Origin: Phaeobacter piscinae
GTDB taxonomy: Bacteria; Pseudomonadota; Alphaproteobacteria; Rhodobacterales; Rhodobacteraceae
Direction: 5' to 3'
NCBI RefSeq assembly: GCF_002407245.1
Contig: NZ_CP010681.1
Location: 1,674,001-1,738,000 of the forward strand
DNA: 64,000 nt
Notes under the pieces: generated by a model
Database searches by the model: none
What the model saw: only the letters and a program-made list of their open reading frames with translations
What the model was told of the DNA's origin: nothing
Part shown: piece by piece, positions 18,360 through 28,024 of the stretch
Layout of the letters: each line of letters starts with the position of its first letter
Numbering within the stretch: position 1 is the stretch's first letter
Made by a program: the position numbers and the translations under genes

Positions 18360-18863
18360 ATGACCGATCGTCTGCCTCATGAAAAAGGCTTTCATATTTC
18401 CTGGGACCAGCTGCACCGCGACAGCCGCGCACTGGCCTGGCGTCTGGATGGGCAAGGGCCCGACAATGGCGCCTGGCGCGCCGTGGTGGCCATCACCCGT
18501 GGCGGCATGGCCCCGGCCATGATCGTCAGCCGCGAGCTGGACATCCGCATTGTCGACACCATCGGCGTGAAATCCTACCACCATCAGGATCAGGGGCAGG
18601 CCGAAGTGCTGAAAGCGCCTGACGCAGAGCTGATGGGCGACGGTGAAGGCGTGCTGATCATCGACGATCTGGTCGACAGCGGAAAAACCCTGGAGCTGGT
18701 GCGCCAGATGTACCCCAAGGCACATTTTGCCACCGTCTACGCCAAGCCCAAGGGCCGCCCGATGGTCGATACCTTCATCACCGAAGTCAGCCAGGACACC
18801 TGGATTTTCTTCCCCTGGGATATGGCGCTGCAATATGTCGAGCCCTACCGCGGCACCGACTGA
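18360..18863 (+). CDS. gpt: Xanthine-guanine phosphoribosyltransferase
   Basis: A purine-salvage enzyme transferring the phosphoribosyl group of PRPP to xanthine or guanine. It is 167 residues, close to the E. coli enzyme's 152. The PRPP-binding loop reads [16 protein letters not shown] at about 99-114, and [10 protein letters not shown] and the C-terminal WIFFPWD (base-binding region) are present. It is the downstream gene of a pair with the LysE exporter and is followed by a strong terminator. Confidence 0.93.
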   Translation: MTDRLPHEKGFHISWDQLHRDSRALAWRLDGQGPDNGAWRAVVAITRGGMAPAMIVSRELDIRIVDTIGVKSYHHQDQGQAEVLKAPDAELMGDGEGVLIIDDLVDSGKTLELVRQMYPKAHFATVYAKPKGRPMVDTFITEVSQDTWIFFPWDMALQYVEPYRGTD

Positions 18864-18899
18864 TCTCTGTTGATCCAAGCAACAAATGACCACCTGACA

Positions 18900-18930
18900 A
18901 GACGCGCCTTCGGGGGCGTCTTTTTCTTTT
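18900..18930 (+). terminator. Terminator after gpt
   Basis: The stem AGACGC/GCGTCT (with further G-C pairs) encloses a CTTCGG-containing loop, followed by TTTTTCTTTT. A standard intrinsic terminator. Confidence 0.88.
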
Positions 18931-19062
18931 GCGCGCAGATATGGGCTATCCATTTGACCACCCCCAACCAAAGCCCCTTGCAAAACCTCTGAACTTGCGG
19001 CGGAGTGGCCCAAACAGGCGCCACCGTTTCACCCACAGACGCCGACGCAGAACAGGACACCC

Positions 19063-20253
19063 ATGCCACAGGCTTCATTTCCAAATGCCCGTACCCGCGA
19101 CACCTTTGTCTCGCCGATTGTCGAATCCCGGCGCTGGCTTCAGGGGCTGACGCTGCCCGCAGATCTGCCGCTGCTGAACCTCAGTCAGGCGGCACCAGCT
19201 GATCCACCGCCGGACGGGCTGCGCCGCGCCATTGCTGACGCCGCCCTGGACGACGACAGCAGCCATCTTTATGGTGCGGTGCTTGGCCGGGATGAGCTGC
19301 GTGCAGCCCTCGCCGACAAAATGAATCGTCACTACGCAGCTGATCTGTCTGCGGCAGATGTGGCGATCACCTCCGGCTGCAATCAGGCCTTTGCCGCGAC
19401 GATTGCGGCGCTCTGTGGTGAGGGCGATCAGGTCATCCTGCCGACGCCCTGGTATTTCAACCACAAAATGTGGCTCGACATGCAGGGGGTGGAGACCTGC
19501 CCGTTGCCTGTGGGAGAGGCCATGCTGCCCAGCCCCGATGCCGCCGCAAAACTGATCACCGACAGAACCCGCGCCATTATTCTGGTAACCCCCAACAATC
19601 CCTGCGGTGTGGAATATCCCGACGGTCTGGTGCAGCGGTTCTACGATCTGGCCCGCGCCCATGGTCTGGCGCTGATCGTGGATGAAACCTATCGCGACTT
19701 TGACAGCCGCAACGGCCCGCCACATACGCTGTTTCAGGATCCGAACTGGTCGGATACGCTGATCCATCTTTACTCCTTCTCCAAGGCTTACCGGCTGACC
19801 GGCCATCGCCTCGGCGCGATTGCGGCCCGCCCGGACCATTTGCTGGAGATGGAGAAATTCCTCGATACCGTCACCATTTGTCCCGCCCAGCTGGGACAGG
19901 TCGGCGCGCTCTGGGGGCTGGAGAACCTTGACGACTGGCTCGCGGGTGAACGGCAGGAACTGCTCAACCGGCGTTCTGCAATTGAGGCGGGGTTTGCGCC
20001 ACTTGCGGCGCAGGGCTGGCAACTTCTCGGCTGTGGCGCCTATTTCGCCTATGTCGCCCATCCCTTTGCGGCCTCTTCTGACGCGTTGGCCAGACGTCTG
20101 GTGAAAGAGGTCGGTGTCCTGATGCTGCCCGGCAGCATGTTCACCCCGGACGGCGATCCCAGCGGCGCACGGCAGTTCCGTATTGCCTTCGCCAATGTCG
20201 ACACACATGGCATCCGCACGCTTTTTGACCGACTGGCAAGCTGGACAGCCTGA
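19063..20253 (+). CDS. Class I/II aminotransferase (substrate unknown)
   Basis: A 396-residue PLP fold-type I aminotransferase. The cofactor Lys is in YSFSKAYRLTGHRLG, preceded by LIVDETYRDF (Asp contacting the pyridine nitrogen) and TPNNPCGVEYP. The substrate-carboxylate Arg is in ARQFRIAFAN near the C-terminus. It resembles AspC/DapL-like aminotransferases, but the amino donor cannot be read from the sequence. It is a single gene between gpt and the PpiD-like chaperone. Confidence 0.87.
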   Translation: MPQASFPNARTRDTFVSPIVESRRWLQGLTLPADLPLLNLSQAAPADPPPDGLRRAIADAALDDDSSHLYGAVLGRDELRAALADKMNRHYAADLSAADVAITSGCNQAFAATIAALCGEGDQVILPTPWYFNHKMWLDMQGVETCPLPVGEAMLPSPDAAAKLITDRTRAIILVTPNNPCGVEYPDGLVQRFYDLARAHGLALIVDETYRDFDSRNGPPHTLFQDPNWSDTLIHLYSFSKAYRLTGHRLGAIAARPDHLLEMEKFLDTVTICPAQLGQVGALWGLENLDDWLAGERQELLNRRSAIEAGFAPLAAQGWQLLGCGAYFAYVAHPFAASSDALARRLVKEVGVLMLPGSMFTPDGDPSGARQFRIAFANVDTHGIRTLFDRLASWTA

Positions 20254-20399
20254 CCCATCCCCCCCACTCACCCGCTCTGAACATGGAGGCTGATCAGTCG
20301 TCCCTTGCCCCTTTCAAGGTGGCAGCGTATTCAGAGCCTCGACATTTCAGCATTCCCGACTGCCCGGTGCAGTTCGGCGACCGGCAATACGAGGACATC

Positions 20400-22241
20400 A
20401 TGGCTGCAGGCATGAAAAAACTATCAAATACATTTGTCTGGATCCTGATGGGGATGCTGATTATCGGTCTGGCCGGATTTGGCGCCGTGAATTTCACAGG
20501 CTCTGTGTCCTCCGTCGCCGTGGTTGGCGATCAGGAGGTTTCGGTCGATGATTACGCTCGCGAATTGCAGCGCGAACAGCGCGCGCTTGAGGCGCAGACC
20601 GGCCAGCGCATCCCTATCGCCCAGATGACTGCGCTTGGTATGGACCGCGTGGTGCTGGGGCGTCTGATCGCCATTGCCGCCCTGGATCAGGAAAGCAGCG
20701 ATCTTGGCCTGTCGATTGGCGATCAGAACCTGTTTGATGAAATCAGCCGGATCCCGGCCTTTCAGGATGGCACCGGCGCCTTCAACCGTGACACCTATCA
20801 ATATGCACTCGACAATATCGGCCTGACCGAGGCCGCGTTTGAGGCCGACCTGCGCCGCGAATCCGCCCGCACACTGGTGCAGGGCGCCATCATGGCCGGC
20901 ACCGAAATGCCCGACACACTGCGCGACACACTGACCAGCTATGTCGGCGCGCGCCGCAGCTTTGACTGGCTGACAGTCAGCGAAGACAGCGTGGCCCTCA
21001 CCGCGGTCGAGCCGAGTGAAGACCAGCTGCGCGCCTTCTATGACGCCAATATCGACCAGTTCACCCTGCCCCGTACCAAGGTGATCACCTATGCCGCCCT
21101 GCGTCCCGACGCGCTGGTGGATGAGATCGAGATCGACGACGCAGCGCTTGAAAAGCTCTTCAACGACCGCAGCGCCGAATATCAGGTGCCCGAGCGCCGT
21201 CTGGTGGAACGTCTGGTCTTTGCTGACCAGGACGCCGCCGACAGCGCCAAGGCGCAGCTCGACATCAACGGCACCACCTTTGACGCGCTGGTCGCGGATC
21301 GTGGCCTCAGCCTGCAGGACGTGGATCTGGGCGATGTGACCATGGGTGACCTTGGCAGCGCCGGTCAGGACGTCTTTGCCGCGCAGGTCGGCGATGTCGT
21401 CGGCCCGCTCGACAGCGATCTGGGCCCGGCCCTGTTCCGCATCAATGGCCGTCTTGAGGCCCGCGTGACCAGCCTTGAGGATGTCAAGGATGAGCTGCGC
21501 GCCGAACTGGCCACCGACCGCGCCCGTCGCCTTATTGAAACCCGCGCGGAGGAGATCAACGACATGCTCGCCGGCGGTGCCACGCTGGAGGAGCTGATCG
21601 ACGAACCCGGCATGGAACTTGGCAAGGTCGACTGGCACAGCGGAAGCACTGATGGCATCGCCGCCTATGACGGGTTCCGTCAGGCCGCATCCTCCGTCAC
21701 CGCCGAAGACTTCCCTGAAGTGGCCTTCCTTGAGGATGGCAGCCTGTTTGCCATCCGCCTGGATGAGGAACTGGACCCGCGCCCCGAACCCTTCGCGGAT
21801 GCGCAGGACAGACTGCGCGCGGCATGGCAGACCAAACGGTTGCAGGACGCCCTGAAGGCCGAGGCCGAGCGTTTGGCTGATATGCTGCGCACTGGCGCTG
21901 ACCTCCCCGAGGGTATTGAGTTGATGTCAGAAACCGGCCTGACCCGCGCCGCCTATATCGACGCGGCACCACAGCAGCTGATGGCCCGCGTCTTCGATCT
22001 GGCAGAGGGCGAGGTTGCCGTGGTCAGCGATGACACAGCCACTGTTGTGGTGCGCCTCACTGAGACCCTGCCGGTGGCCGATACGCCAGAAATGGCAGCG
22101 CTGGCCGAGGCGATGGGGACCCAGCTTGATCAGGCATTGGCACAGGCCCTGTTCGAAGCCTTCGTCCAAGATGCCCAGACCCGCGCGGCCCCGCGCATCG
22201 ACCCGCAGGCGCTCAATGCCGTGCAGGCCAACTTTCAGTAA
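20400..22241 (+). CDS. PpiD-like membrane-anchored periplasmic chaperone/peptidyl-prolyl isomerase
   Basis: 613 residues from the ATG at 20400, which has a GAGGA site. An earlier in-frame start at 20283 would place an unlikely 39-residue extension before the anchor. One N-terminal transmembrane segment (FVWILMGMLIIGLAGFGAV) is followed by a SurA_N-like domain with VAVVGDQEVSVDDYARELQ, and a parvulin-like middle region that is degenerate compared with active parvulins. The family helps newly exported proteins fold at the Sec translocon. It lies directly before trpE, with a 15-base gap, a common alphaproteobacterial pairing. Confidence 0.88.
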   Translation: MAAGMKKLSNTFVWILMGMLIIGLAGFGAVNFTGSVSSVAVVGDQEVSVDDYARELQREQRALEAQTGQRIPIAQMTALGMDRVVLGRLIAIAALDQESSDLGLSIGDQNLFDEISRIPAFQDGTGAFNRDTYQYALDNIGLTEAAFEADLRRESARTLVQGAIMAGTEMPDTLRDTLTSYVGARRSFDWLTVSEDSVALTAVEPSEDQLRAFYDANIDQFTLPRTKVITYAALRPDALVDEIEIDDAALEKLFNDRSAEYQVPERRLVERLVFADQDAADSAKAQLDINGTTFDALVADRGLSLQDVDLGDVTMGDLGSAGQDVFAAQVGDVVGPLDSDLGPALFRINGRLEARVTSLEDVKDELRAELATDRARRLIETRAEEINDMLAGGATLEELIDEPGMELGKVDWHSGSTDGIAAYDGFRQAASSVTAEDFPEVAFLEDGSLFAIRLDEELDPRPEPFADAQDRLRAAWQTKRLQDALKAEAERLADMLRTGADLPEGIELMSETGLTRAAYIDAAPQQLMARVFDLAEGEVAVVSDDTATVVVRLTETLPVADTPEMAALAEAMGTQLDQALAQALFEAFVQDAQTRAAPRIDPQALNAVQANFQ

Positions 22242-22256
22242 TCAAGGCAGACCGAA

Positions 22257-23768
22257 ATGGCCCTGACCCCCGATTTTGACACCTTCGCCAAGGCGTATGA
22301 GGCCGGTGAAAACCAGGTCGTCTACACCCGGCTTGCCGCCGATCTCGACACGCCGGTGTCGCTGATGCTGAAGCTGACAGGCGCCCAGAAGGACGCCTTT
22401 ATGCTGGAGTCCGTCACCGGTGGCGAGGTGCGCGGGCGCTATTCCATTATTGGCATGAAACCGGATCTGGTCTGGCGCTGCCACGGGGAACGCGCCGCCC
22501 TCAACCGGTCTGCCCGCTTTGACGCAGATGCCTTTGAACCTCTGGACGGCAACCCGCTGGACTGCCTGCGTGACCTCATCGCCGAAAGCAAAATAGACCT
22601 GCCGGATGATCTGCCGCAGGCCGCAGCCGGCCTGTTTGGCTACCTTGGCTATGACATGATCCGGCTGGTCGAACATCTGCCGGGCGTGAACCCCGATCCG
22701 CTTGGCCTGCCTGACGCGCTGATGCTGCGCCCCTCTGTTATCGCGGTGCTCGACGGGGTTAAGGGTGAGGTGACCGTGGTCTCCCCCGCCTGGGCCAGCG
22801 ACGGCCAGTCAGCCAAGGCGGCTTACGCCCAGGCCGCTGAGCGGGTGATGGACGCGGTCCGCGATCTGGAACGCGCCATGCCCGCCGAAAGCCGCGATCT
22901 CGGCGATGCCGATGAGGTAGCGCCACCTGTGAGCAATTTCACCAAGGACGGCTACATGGCCGCGGTGGAGACGGCCAAGGACTACATCCGCGCAGGCGAC
23001 ATCTTTCAGGTGGTGCCCGCACAGCGCTGGACCCAGGAGTTTCGCCAGCCGCCCTTCGCACTTTACCGTTCGCTGCGGCGCACCAACCCCTCGCCCTTCA
23101 TGTTCTACTTCAACTTCGGCGGCTTTCAGGTGGTGGGGGCTTCTCCGGAAATCCTCGTCCGTGTCTTCGGGCAGGAGGTCACCATTCGGCCTATTGCCGG
23201 CACCCGCCCACGTGGCGCCACACCCGAAGAAGACAAAGCGCTGGAACTGGATCTGCTCGCCGACAAGAAAGAGCTGGCAGAGCACCTGATGCTGCTGGAT
23301 TTGGGCCGCAACGACACTGGCCGGGTCGCCAAAATCGGCACCGTGCGCCCGACCGAGAAATTCATCATCGAACGCTACAGCCACGTCATGCACATTGTCT
23401 CCAACGTCGTCGGTGAGCTGGCAGAGGATAAGGACGCGCTGGACGCCTTCTTTGCCGGCATGCCCGCAGGCACCGTCTCCGGCGCGCCCAAAGTGCGGGC
23501 GATGGAAATTATCGATGAGCTGGAGCCGGAAAAGCGCGGCATCTATGGTGGCGGCGTCGGCTATTTCTCGGCCGGCGGCGACATGGACATGTGCATCGCG
23601 CTGCGCACAGCCATCGTCAAGGACCAGAACCTCTATATCCAGGCCGGTGGTGGCGTTGTCTATGACAGCGACCCGGAGGCCGAATATATGGAGACGGTCC
23701 ACAAATCCAACGCCATCCGCCGCGCTGCCGCTGACGCCGCGCGCTTCACCGGCAACGGCAACAGCTAG
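22257..23768 (+). CDS. trpE: Anthranilate synthase component I
   Basis: Converts chorismate to anthranilate using ammonia from TrpG. It is 503 residues, a normal length. The feedback-binding region LLESVTGG-like motif appears as FMLESVTGGEVRGRYSIIGM at about 42-61. The catalytic half contains IRPIAGTRPRG, LLDLGRNDTGRVAKIG, AGTVSGAPKVRAMEIIDELEP and YGGGVGYFS. It is close to the PpiD-like gene upstream and is separated from trpGDC by an oppositely oriented gene. I see no leader peptide with Trp codons before it, so attenuation is not indicated. Confidence 0.96.
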   Translation: MALTPDFDTFAKAYEAGENQVVYTRLAADLDTPVSLMLKLTGAQKDAFMLESVTGGEVRGRYSIIGMKPDLVWRCHGERAALNRSARFDADAFEPLDGNPLDCLRDLIAESKIDLPDDLPQAAAGLFGYLGYDMIRLVEHLPGVNPDPLGLPDALMLRPSVIAVLDGVKGEVTVVSPAWASDGQSAKAAYAQAAERVMDAVRDLERAMPAESRDLGDADEVAPPVSNFTKDGYMAAVETAKDYIRAGDIFQVVPAQRWTQEFRQPPFALYRSLRRTNPSPFMFYFNFGGFQVVGASPEILVRVFGQEVTIRPIAGTRPRGATPEEDKALELDLLADKKELAEHLMLLDLGRNDTGRVAKIGTVRPTEKFIIERYSHVMHIVSNVVGELAEDKDALDAFFAGMPAGTVSGAPKVRAMEIIDELEPEKRGIYGGGVGYFSAGGDMDMCIALRTAIVKDQNLYIQAGGGVVYDSDPEAEYMETVHKSNAIRRAAADAARFTGNGNS

Positions 23769-23843
23769 GTCAAAGGCCGGTCGGGCACCCTGTCATGAGC
23801 GCCTGCCTGTCACCTTTCCCAAAATACTCTCGCCGAAGGCCCC

Positions 23844-23875
23844 AAAGGCGTCGCTCCAACCGGAGTGGCGCCTTT
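23844..23875 (+). terminator. Hairpin after trpE
   Basis: AAAGGCG-CTCC pairs with GGAG-CGCCTTT around a short loop. It lies between the convergent trpE and deacetylase genes. It has no long U tract, so its strength is uncertain. Confidence 0.55.
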
Positions 23876-23900
23876 GTCATAAAACCACCTGCCGCGTTGT

Positions 23901-25556
23901 TTATTCCGCCTGCAGCTTTGCGCGCAGAGAGGCCGAGATCGGCGCCAACGACACCCGGTTTGCCCGGTCCTGAAGGCCCCAGATCAGCAAGGCGGAAATC
24001 GTATCCGGCTGAACCCGGCCCAGCATGATCACAGCCCCCTCCTGCCCGGCGCGAAACGCAGCCTGATCCAGAAAGCGCCGGATCGCGCGGGGGTCCTGCC
24101 CGGCGCCGTCGAAATCACGAAACACCACGCCGGCCGGAACACCTTCGCGCAGGGCGAGCTTCTGCACGGTGTTGAGCCCGGCATCCTGCGTCACCATCCC
24201 GTATCCCATCGCGCCAAGCGCCGTGGCCATCTGATCGGCCAGCGGGCGATTGCCCTGAAACCCGGTGGTCACGCCTTCCAACACGGCGACGGCCTCTGGC
24301 AGAGTTTCCAGCCAGACCTGCAAGGCCGTCTCAGCATCCTGCGGCGCGGCATCGCGGGGCAGATCGGCGATCAGCATCACCTCAAACCCGGCAGCGCGGT
24401 GGCGTGCCATCTTCGCGGCCGCCTCCGGGTCCCTTGGGTCCAGCGCAAAACTCAGCGGATAGGGGAAATCCTGCAAGGCCTCAGCACCAATCGCATCGGC
24501 GTCATCAATCAGAACAATCGACATCAGGGCGCGGTCTGCCTCCGGTGTGAAGGCTTCGGCGTTGCGTTCAAACGGCACCCCATCCGCCTGCGCATTGGTC
24601 TGACTGCCGACCGCCGGTGCATTGGCCTGATCCCGCTCCGTCAGCGGGCGGACCGGGGTCCCGATCCGTAGGCGGCCGCCGGTTTCATCTGCTGTGTTGC
24701 CCGGGTCTGCCGTGGGGGTGGTTGTTGGAAGATCGGAAATCCGTCGAGCCCCGGTATCCTCGTCCTGGCCTTCGGCACCCGTCTTAGGTTCAGCGCTTGC
24801 GGCAGGCTTCGTGCCCACCTCCGTTGGCCCGGCCTGCCCCAGTCCCGGCACCACGGGAATCGCCGTCGGGCCCGGTACCGCGCCCAAGGCTGGTCCTTGG
24901 TCGCCCCCAGCCTCTGGCCCGCTGAGGGCCGGACCTCCGGTTGTCACATTCGGCACCGGAAAGCTGGCAGCCGCTGACCCCTCATCTCTGCCCTTTTCAA
25001 CCTCGGCCGATGGCCCGGATTGATCCTGCCCCAACGGTTCGGGAGCGGCTTGATCCGGCGCTGTCGTCAGCCTGGAGGGCGTTTCGCTCGCAGCCTGCGG
25101 CACAGGTGGCTGCGCTGGTTCAGACACCACCACAAGACGCTGCTCCTGACTGGGGGCATTGGGTGCCGGCAGTGCCTCAACCGGGGTGACGGGCGCATCC
25201 CGCGCCACATCGATTGCCGGCGCGCCGACGTCACCGGGCGCGGCGCGATCCCCGCTGCCCAATTCTGTACCCACGTCGGGGCGGCTGGCGGGATCGGTAT
25301 CGGCATCCGCAAGTGCTTCCAGATCATCACCCACCACCTGCGGATCCAGCGCCGCTGGCGGGGTTTCCACCAGATCCGGATCGCTCCCGGCACTGTCAAC
25401 CGGGGTTTCCGCCGCAGGCGCCTGCACTTCACTGCGGACCGGTTCGGCGACGCTGACCTCAACCGATTTGGGTAAGGGCACCGACAGCGACCATACCACG
25501 GCGCCGCCTGCGGCCACCAAGGCCCCGAAACTCACGCCTCCAAGAAACCCTCGCAT
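23901..25556 (-). CDS. Divergent polysaccharide deacetylase family protein (YibQ-like)
   Basis: 551 residues from the ATG at 25556, with an AGGACAG site; a longer frame upstream has poor composition. The N-terminus MRGFLGGVSFGALVAAGGAVVWSL is a membrane anchor or signal. A 300-residue low-complexity linker rich in Pro, Ala, Glu, Gly and Asp follows. The C-terminal 200 residues form the domain, with SIVLIDDADAI, FPYPLSFALDPRD, GFEVMLIADLP and the end region typical of PF04748. The catalytic chemistry of this divergent deacetylase family is unproven; it is thought to act on envelope polysaccharide or peptidoglycan. The very long disordered linker may let the domain reach across the periplasm. 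Confidence 0.85.
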   Translation of the reverse strand: MRGFLGGVSFGALVAAGGAVVWSLSVPLPKSVEVSVAEPVRSEVQAPAAETPVDSAGSDPDLVETPPAALDPQVVGDDLEALADADTDPASRPDVGTELGSGDRAAPGDVGAPAIDVARDAPVTPVEALPAPNAPSQEQRLVVVSEPAQPPVPQAASETPSRLTTAPDQAAPEPLGQDQSGPSAEVEKGRDEGSAAASFPVPNVTTGGPALSGPEAGGDQGPALGAVPGPTAIPVVPGLGQAGPTEVGTKPAASAEPKTGAEGQDEDTGARRISDLPTTTPTADPGNTADETGGRLRIGTPVRPLTERDQANAPAVGSQTNAQADGVPFERNAEAFTPEADRALMSIVLIDDADAIGAEALQDFPYPLSFALDPRDPEAAAKMARHRAAGFEVMLIADLPRDAAPQDAETALQVWLETLPEAVAVLEGVTTGFQGNRPLADQMATALGAMGYGMVTQDAGLNTVQKLALREGVPAGVVFRDFDGAGQDPRAIRRFLDQAAFRAGQEGAVIMLGRVQPDTISALLIWGLQDRANRVSLAPISASLRAKLQAE

Positions 25557-25753
25557 CTCTGTCCTGCCTCTCGTTGCCTTCTGGAACGGTCGCATTCTGT
25601 TGGCCAAGCCACACCAAGGCGGTCGGGCACGCTTGGCCCGCCTGCGGTTGGTGATGTGCTCTTGACGCTGCCGCGCAACCCTGAACATGTATGTTGCGAC
25701 CACTATACTGCGGCGCGGCCCCGGCCCGCCAGCCCTTAAACGAGCCCGCGACT

Positions 25754-26335
25754 ATGCTGCTGCTGATCGACAACTACGACTCCTTTACCTACAACCTCGT
25801 GCATTACCTGGGGGAGCTGGGCGCTGACGTGCAGGTCCGCCGCAATGACGCGCTGAATGTGCAGGAGGCCATGGCGATGAACCCGGCCGGCATTCTATTG
25901 TCACCCGGTCCCTGCGATCCGGATCAGGCCGGTATCTGCCTAGCCCTGACCGAGGCCGCAGCTGAGACCAAAACCCCGCTGCTCGGCGTCTGCCTTGGAC
26001 ATCAGACCATCGGACAGGCCTTTGGCGGCAACGTTGTGCGCTGCAAAGATATCGTCCACGGCAAGATGGGCACCATGCATCATACCGACACGGGCCTTTT
26101 TGCCGGGCTGCCGTCGCCATTTGAGGCGACGCGCTATCACTCTTTGATTGTTGATCGCGACACCCTGCCCGACAGTCTTGAGATCACCGCCGAGCTGGAC
26201 GACGGCACCGTTATGGGCCTGCAGCACAAGACGCTGCCGATCCACGGCGTGCAGTTCCACCCGGAATCCATCGCCTCCGAACACGGCCACGCGCTGCTGA
26301 AGAACTTCCTCAACGTGATGAAGGTGCCCGCATGA
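25754..26335 (+). CDS. trpG: Anthranilate synthase component II (glutamine amidotransferase)
   Basis: Supplies ammonia from glutamine to TrpE. It is 193 residues from the ATG at 25754 ([16 protein letters not shown]), the family's normal N-terminus; an in-frame ATG at 25691 adds an unlikely extension. The class I amidotransferase triad is visible: Cys in LLGVCLGHQ, and His and Glu in [10 protein letters not shown]. Its stop overlaps the trpD start (ATGA), so the genes are translationally coupled. The promoter should lie in the 200-base gap shared with the divergent deacetylase gene. Confidence 0.96.
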   Translation: MLLLIDNYDSFTYNLVHYLGELGADVQVRRNDALNVQEAMAMNPAGILLSPGPCDPDQAGICLALTEAAAETKTPLLGVCLGHQTIGQAFGGNVVRCKDIVHGKMGTMHHTDTGLFAGLPSPFEATRYHSLIVDRDTLPDSLEITAELDDGTVMGLQHKTLPIHGVQFHPESIASEHGHALLKNFLNVMKVPA

Positions 26336-27360
26336 GCAACGCAATGAAGCCGCTGATTGATGCCGCTGCGGAGCGCGCCCTGAGCCGGGATGAGGCCGAG
26401 GCCGCCTTTACCCATCTGTTTGAGGGCAACGCCACGCCGAGCCAGATGGGCGGATTGTTGATGGCATTGCGCACCCGCGGCGAAACCGTCGACGAATATG
26501 CAGCCGCAGCGGCGGTCATGCGCGCCAAATGCAATCCCGTTGTGGCGCCTGAAGGCGCGATGGACATCGTCGGCACGGGTGGCGACGGCAAGGGCACGCT
26601 GAACATCTCCACCGCAACCGCCTTTGTCGTGGCCGGGGCCGGAACCGTTGTTGCAAAACACGGCAACCGTAATCTGTCGTCGAAATCCGGCGCAGCGGAT
26701 GCGCTTGGTCAGATGGGGATCAATGTCATGGTCGGCCCGAAGGTGGCTGAACAGGCGCTGCGCGAGGCCGGTATATGCTTCATGATGGCGCCGATGCACC
26801 ACCCTGCCATCGCCCATGTGATGCCCACCCGGCAGGAACTCGGCACGCGTACGATCTTCAACATCCTCGGCCCACTCACCAACCCTGCCGGCGTCAAACG
26901 ACAGCTGACCGGCGCGTTCAACCGCGATCTGATCCGCCCGATGGCGGAAACCCTAGGCCAGTTGGGATCGGAGCAGGCCTGGCTCGTCCATGGCTCCGAC
27001 GGCACAGATGAGCTGACGATCACCGGCGTCAGCTGGGTCGCAGCCCTAGCCCCCGATGGCAGTGTCACTGAGATGGAACTCCACCCGGAGGACGCAGGCC
27101 TGCCCCTACACCCGTTTGAGGCGATCGTCGGCGGCACCCCGGAAGAAAACGCCAAAGCGTTTGATGCCCTTTTGGCTGGTGAACCCTCTGCGTATCGCGA
27201 CGCCGTCTTGCTGAACTCTGCCGCAGCCCTTGTGGTTGCGGGCACAGCAAATGATCTGAAATCCGGCGCCGAGATGGCCCGCACCAGCATCGACAGCGGT
27301 GCGGCCCGCGACAAGATTGACGCCGTCGCCCGCATCACCACCGCTGCCGCTGACAAATGA
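26332..27360 (+). CDS. trpD: Anthranilate phosphoribosyltransferase
   Basis: Joins anthranilate to PRPP in the second committed step of tryptophan synthesis. It is 342 residues. The PRPP-binding loop is [20 protein letters not shown] at about 81-100, [18 protein letters not shown] follows, and NILGPLTNP is the typical C-terminal-domain start. It overlaps both trpG (ATGA) and ung downstream by 4 bases, the mark of a tightly packed operon. Confidence 0.97.
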   Translation: MSNAMKPLIDAAAERALSRDEAEAAFTHLFEGNATPSQMGGLLMALRTRGETVDEYAAAAAVMRAKCNPVVAPEGAMDIVGTGGDGKGTLNISTATAFVVAGAGTVVAKHGNRNLSSKSGAADALGQMGINVMVGPKVAEQALREAGICFMMAPMHHPAIAHVMPTRQELGTRTIFNILGPLTNPAGVKRQLTGAFNRDLIRPMAETLGQLGSEQAWLVHGSDGTDELTITGVSWVAALAPDGSVTEMELHPEDAGLPLHPFEAIVGGTPEENAKAFDALLAGEPSAYRDAVLLNSAAALVVAGTANDLKSGAEMARTSIDSGAARDKIDAVARITTAAADK

Positions 27361-28010
27361 ACGCAGGTCTGCCGGATCTGGGTGGCTGGTCCAAGCTGCC
27401 GTTTTTTGCCGACCGCTACCCGGCCATTGCTGCGGCGGTGGCTGAGGATCCGCGCGATATCCTCCCGCCAGCGGGCCAGCGCCTTGCGGCTCTCACACTG
27501 ACCCCGCCGGAAGAAACCCGCGTGGTCATTCTGGGTCAGGACCCCTATCCGACGCCTGGTCATGCCCATGGGTTGGCGTTTTCGGTCGAACCCGATGTGC
27601 GCCCGCTGCCAAGATCTTTGAACAATATATTCAAAGAGTTGCACGACGATCTTGGCGTTGAACGCCAGACCGGCGACCTGCGCGGCTGGGCACATCAGGG
27701 CGTTTTGCTGCTCAACACCGTCTTGTCCGTCCCCGCAGGCGAGGCCAACGGCCACAAAACCCTTGGCTGGCAGCAGCTCGCACATGAGGTCCTCAGCCTG
27801 TCCAGTCAGCGTCCCACGGCTTATATTCTCTGGGGAAAACAGGCCCAAGGGCTTGAAAAATATATCCAACCGGGTGATCACCTTATCCTGAGGACCGCGC
27901 ACCCCTCACCACTGTCTGCGCGGCGTGGCTTTTTCGGCTCGCGCCCCTTTTCGACGGTGAACCGCTGGCTTGCTGAGCAGGGCCAGCCGACAATTGACTG
28001 GAACGCGTGA
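27357..28010 (+). CDS. ung: Uracil-DNA glycosylase (family 1)
   Basis: Removes uracil from DNA to start base-excision repair. It is 217 residues. Motif A GQDPYP with the catalytic Asp at about residue 62, and motif B HPSPLSA with the catalytic His near 183, are both intact, and LLLNTVLSV is the strand that binds uracil. The gene sits inside the trp block: its ATG overlaps the trpD stop by 4 bases, and trpC starts 14 bases after its stop. Expression is therefore probably tied to the trp transcript. Confidence 0.96.
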   Translation: MNAGLPDLGGWSKLPFFADRYPAIAAAVAEDPRDILPPAGQRLAALTLTPPEETRVVILGQDPYPTPGHAHGLAFSVEPDVRPLPRSLNNIFKELHDDLGVERQTGDLRGWAHQGVLLLNTVLSVPAGEANGHKTLGWQQLAHEVLSLSSQRPTAYILWGKQAQGLEKYIQPGDHLILRTAHPSPLSARRGFFGSRPFSTVNRWLAEQGQPTIDWNA

Positions 28011-28024
28011 CGGGAGGCGTCAAG

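Noticed and set aside
22242..22256. A trp leader peptide before trpE
   Set aside because: The gap after the PpiD-like gene is only 15 bases, too short for a leader with attenuator hairpins.
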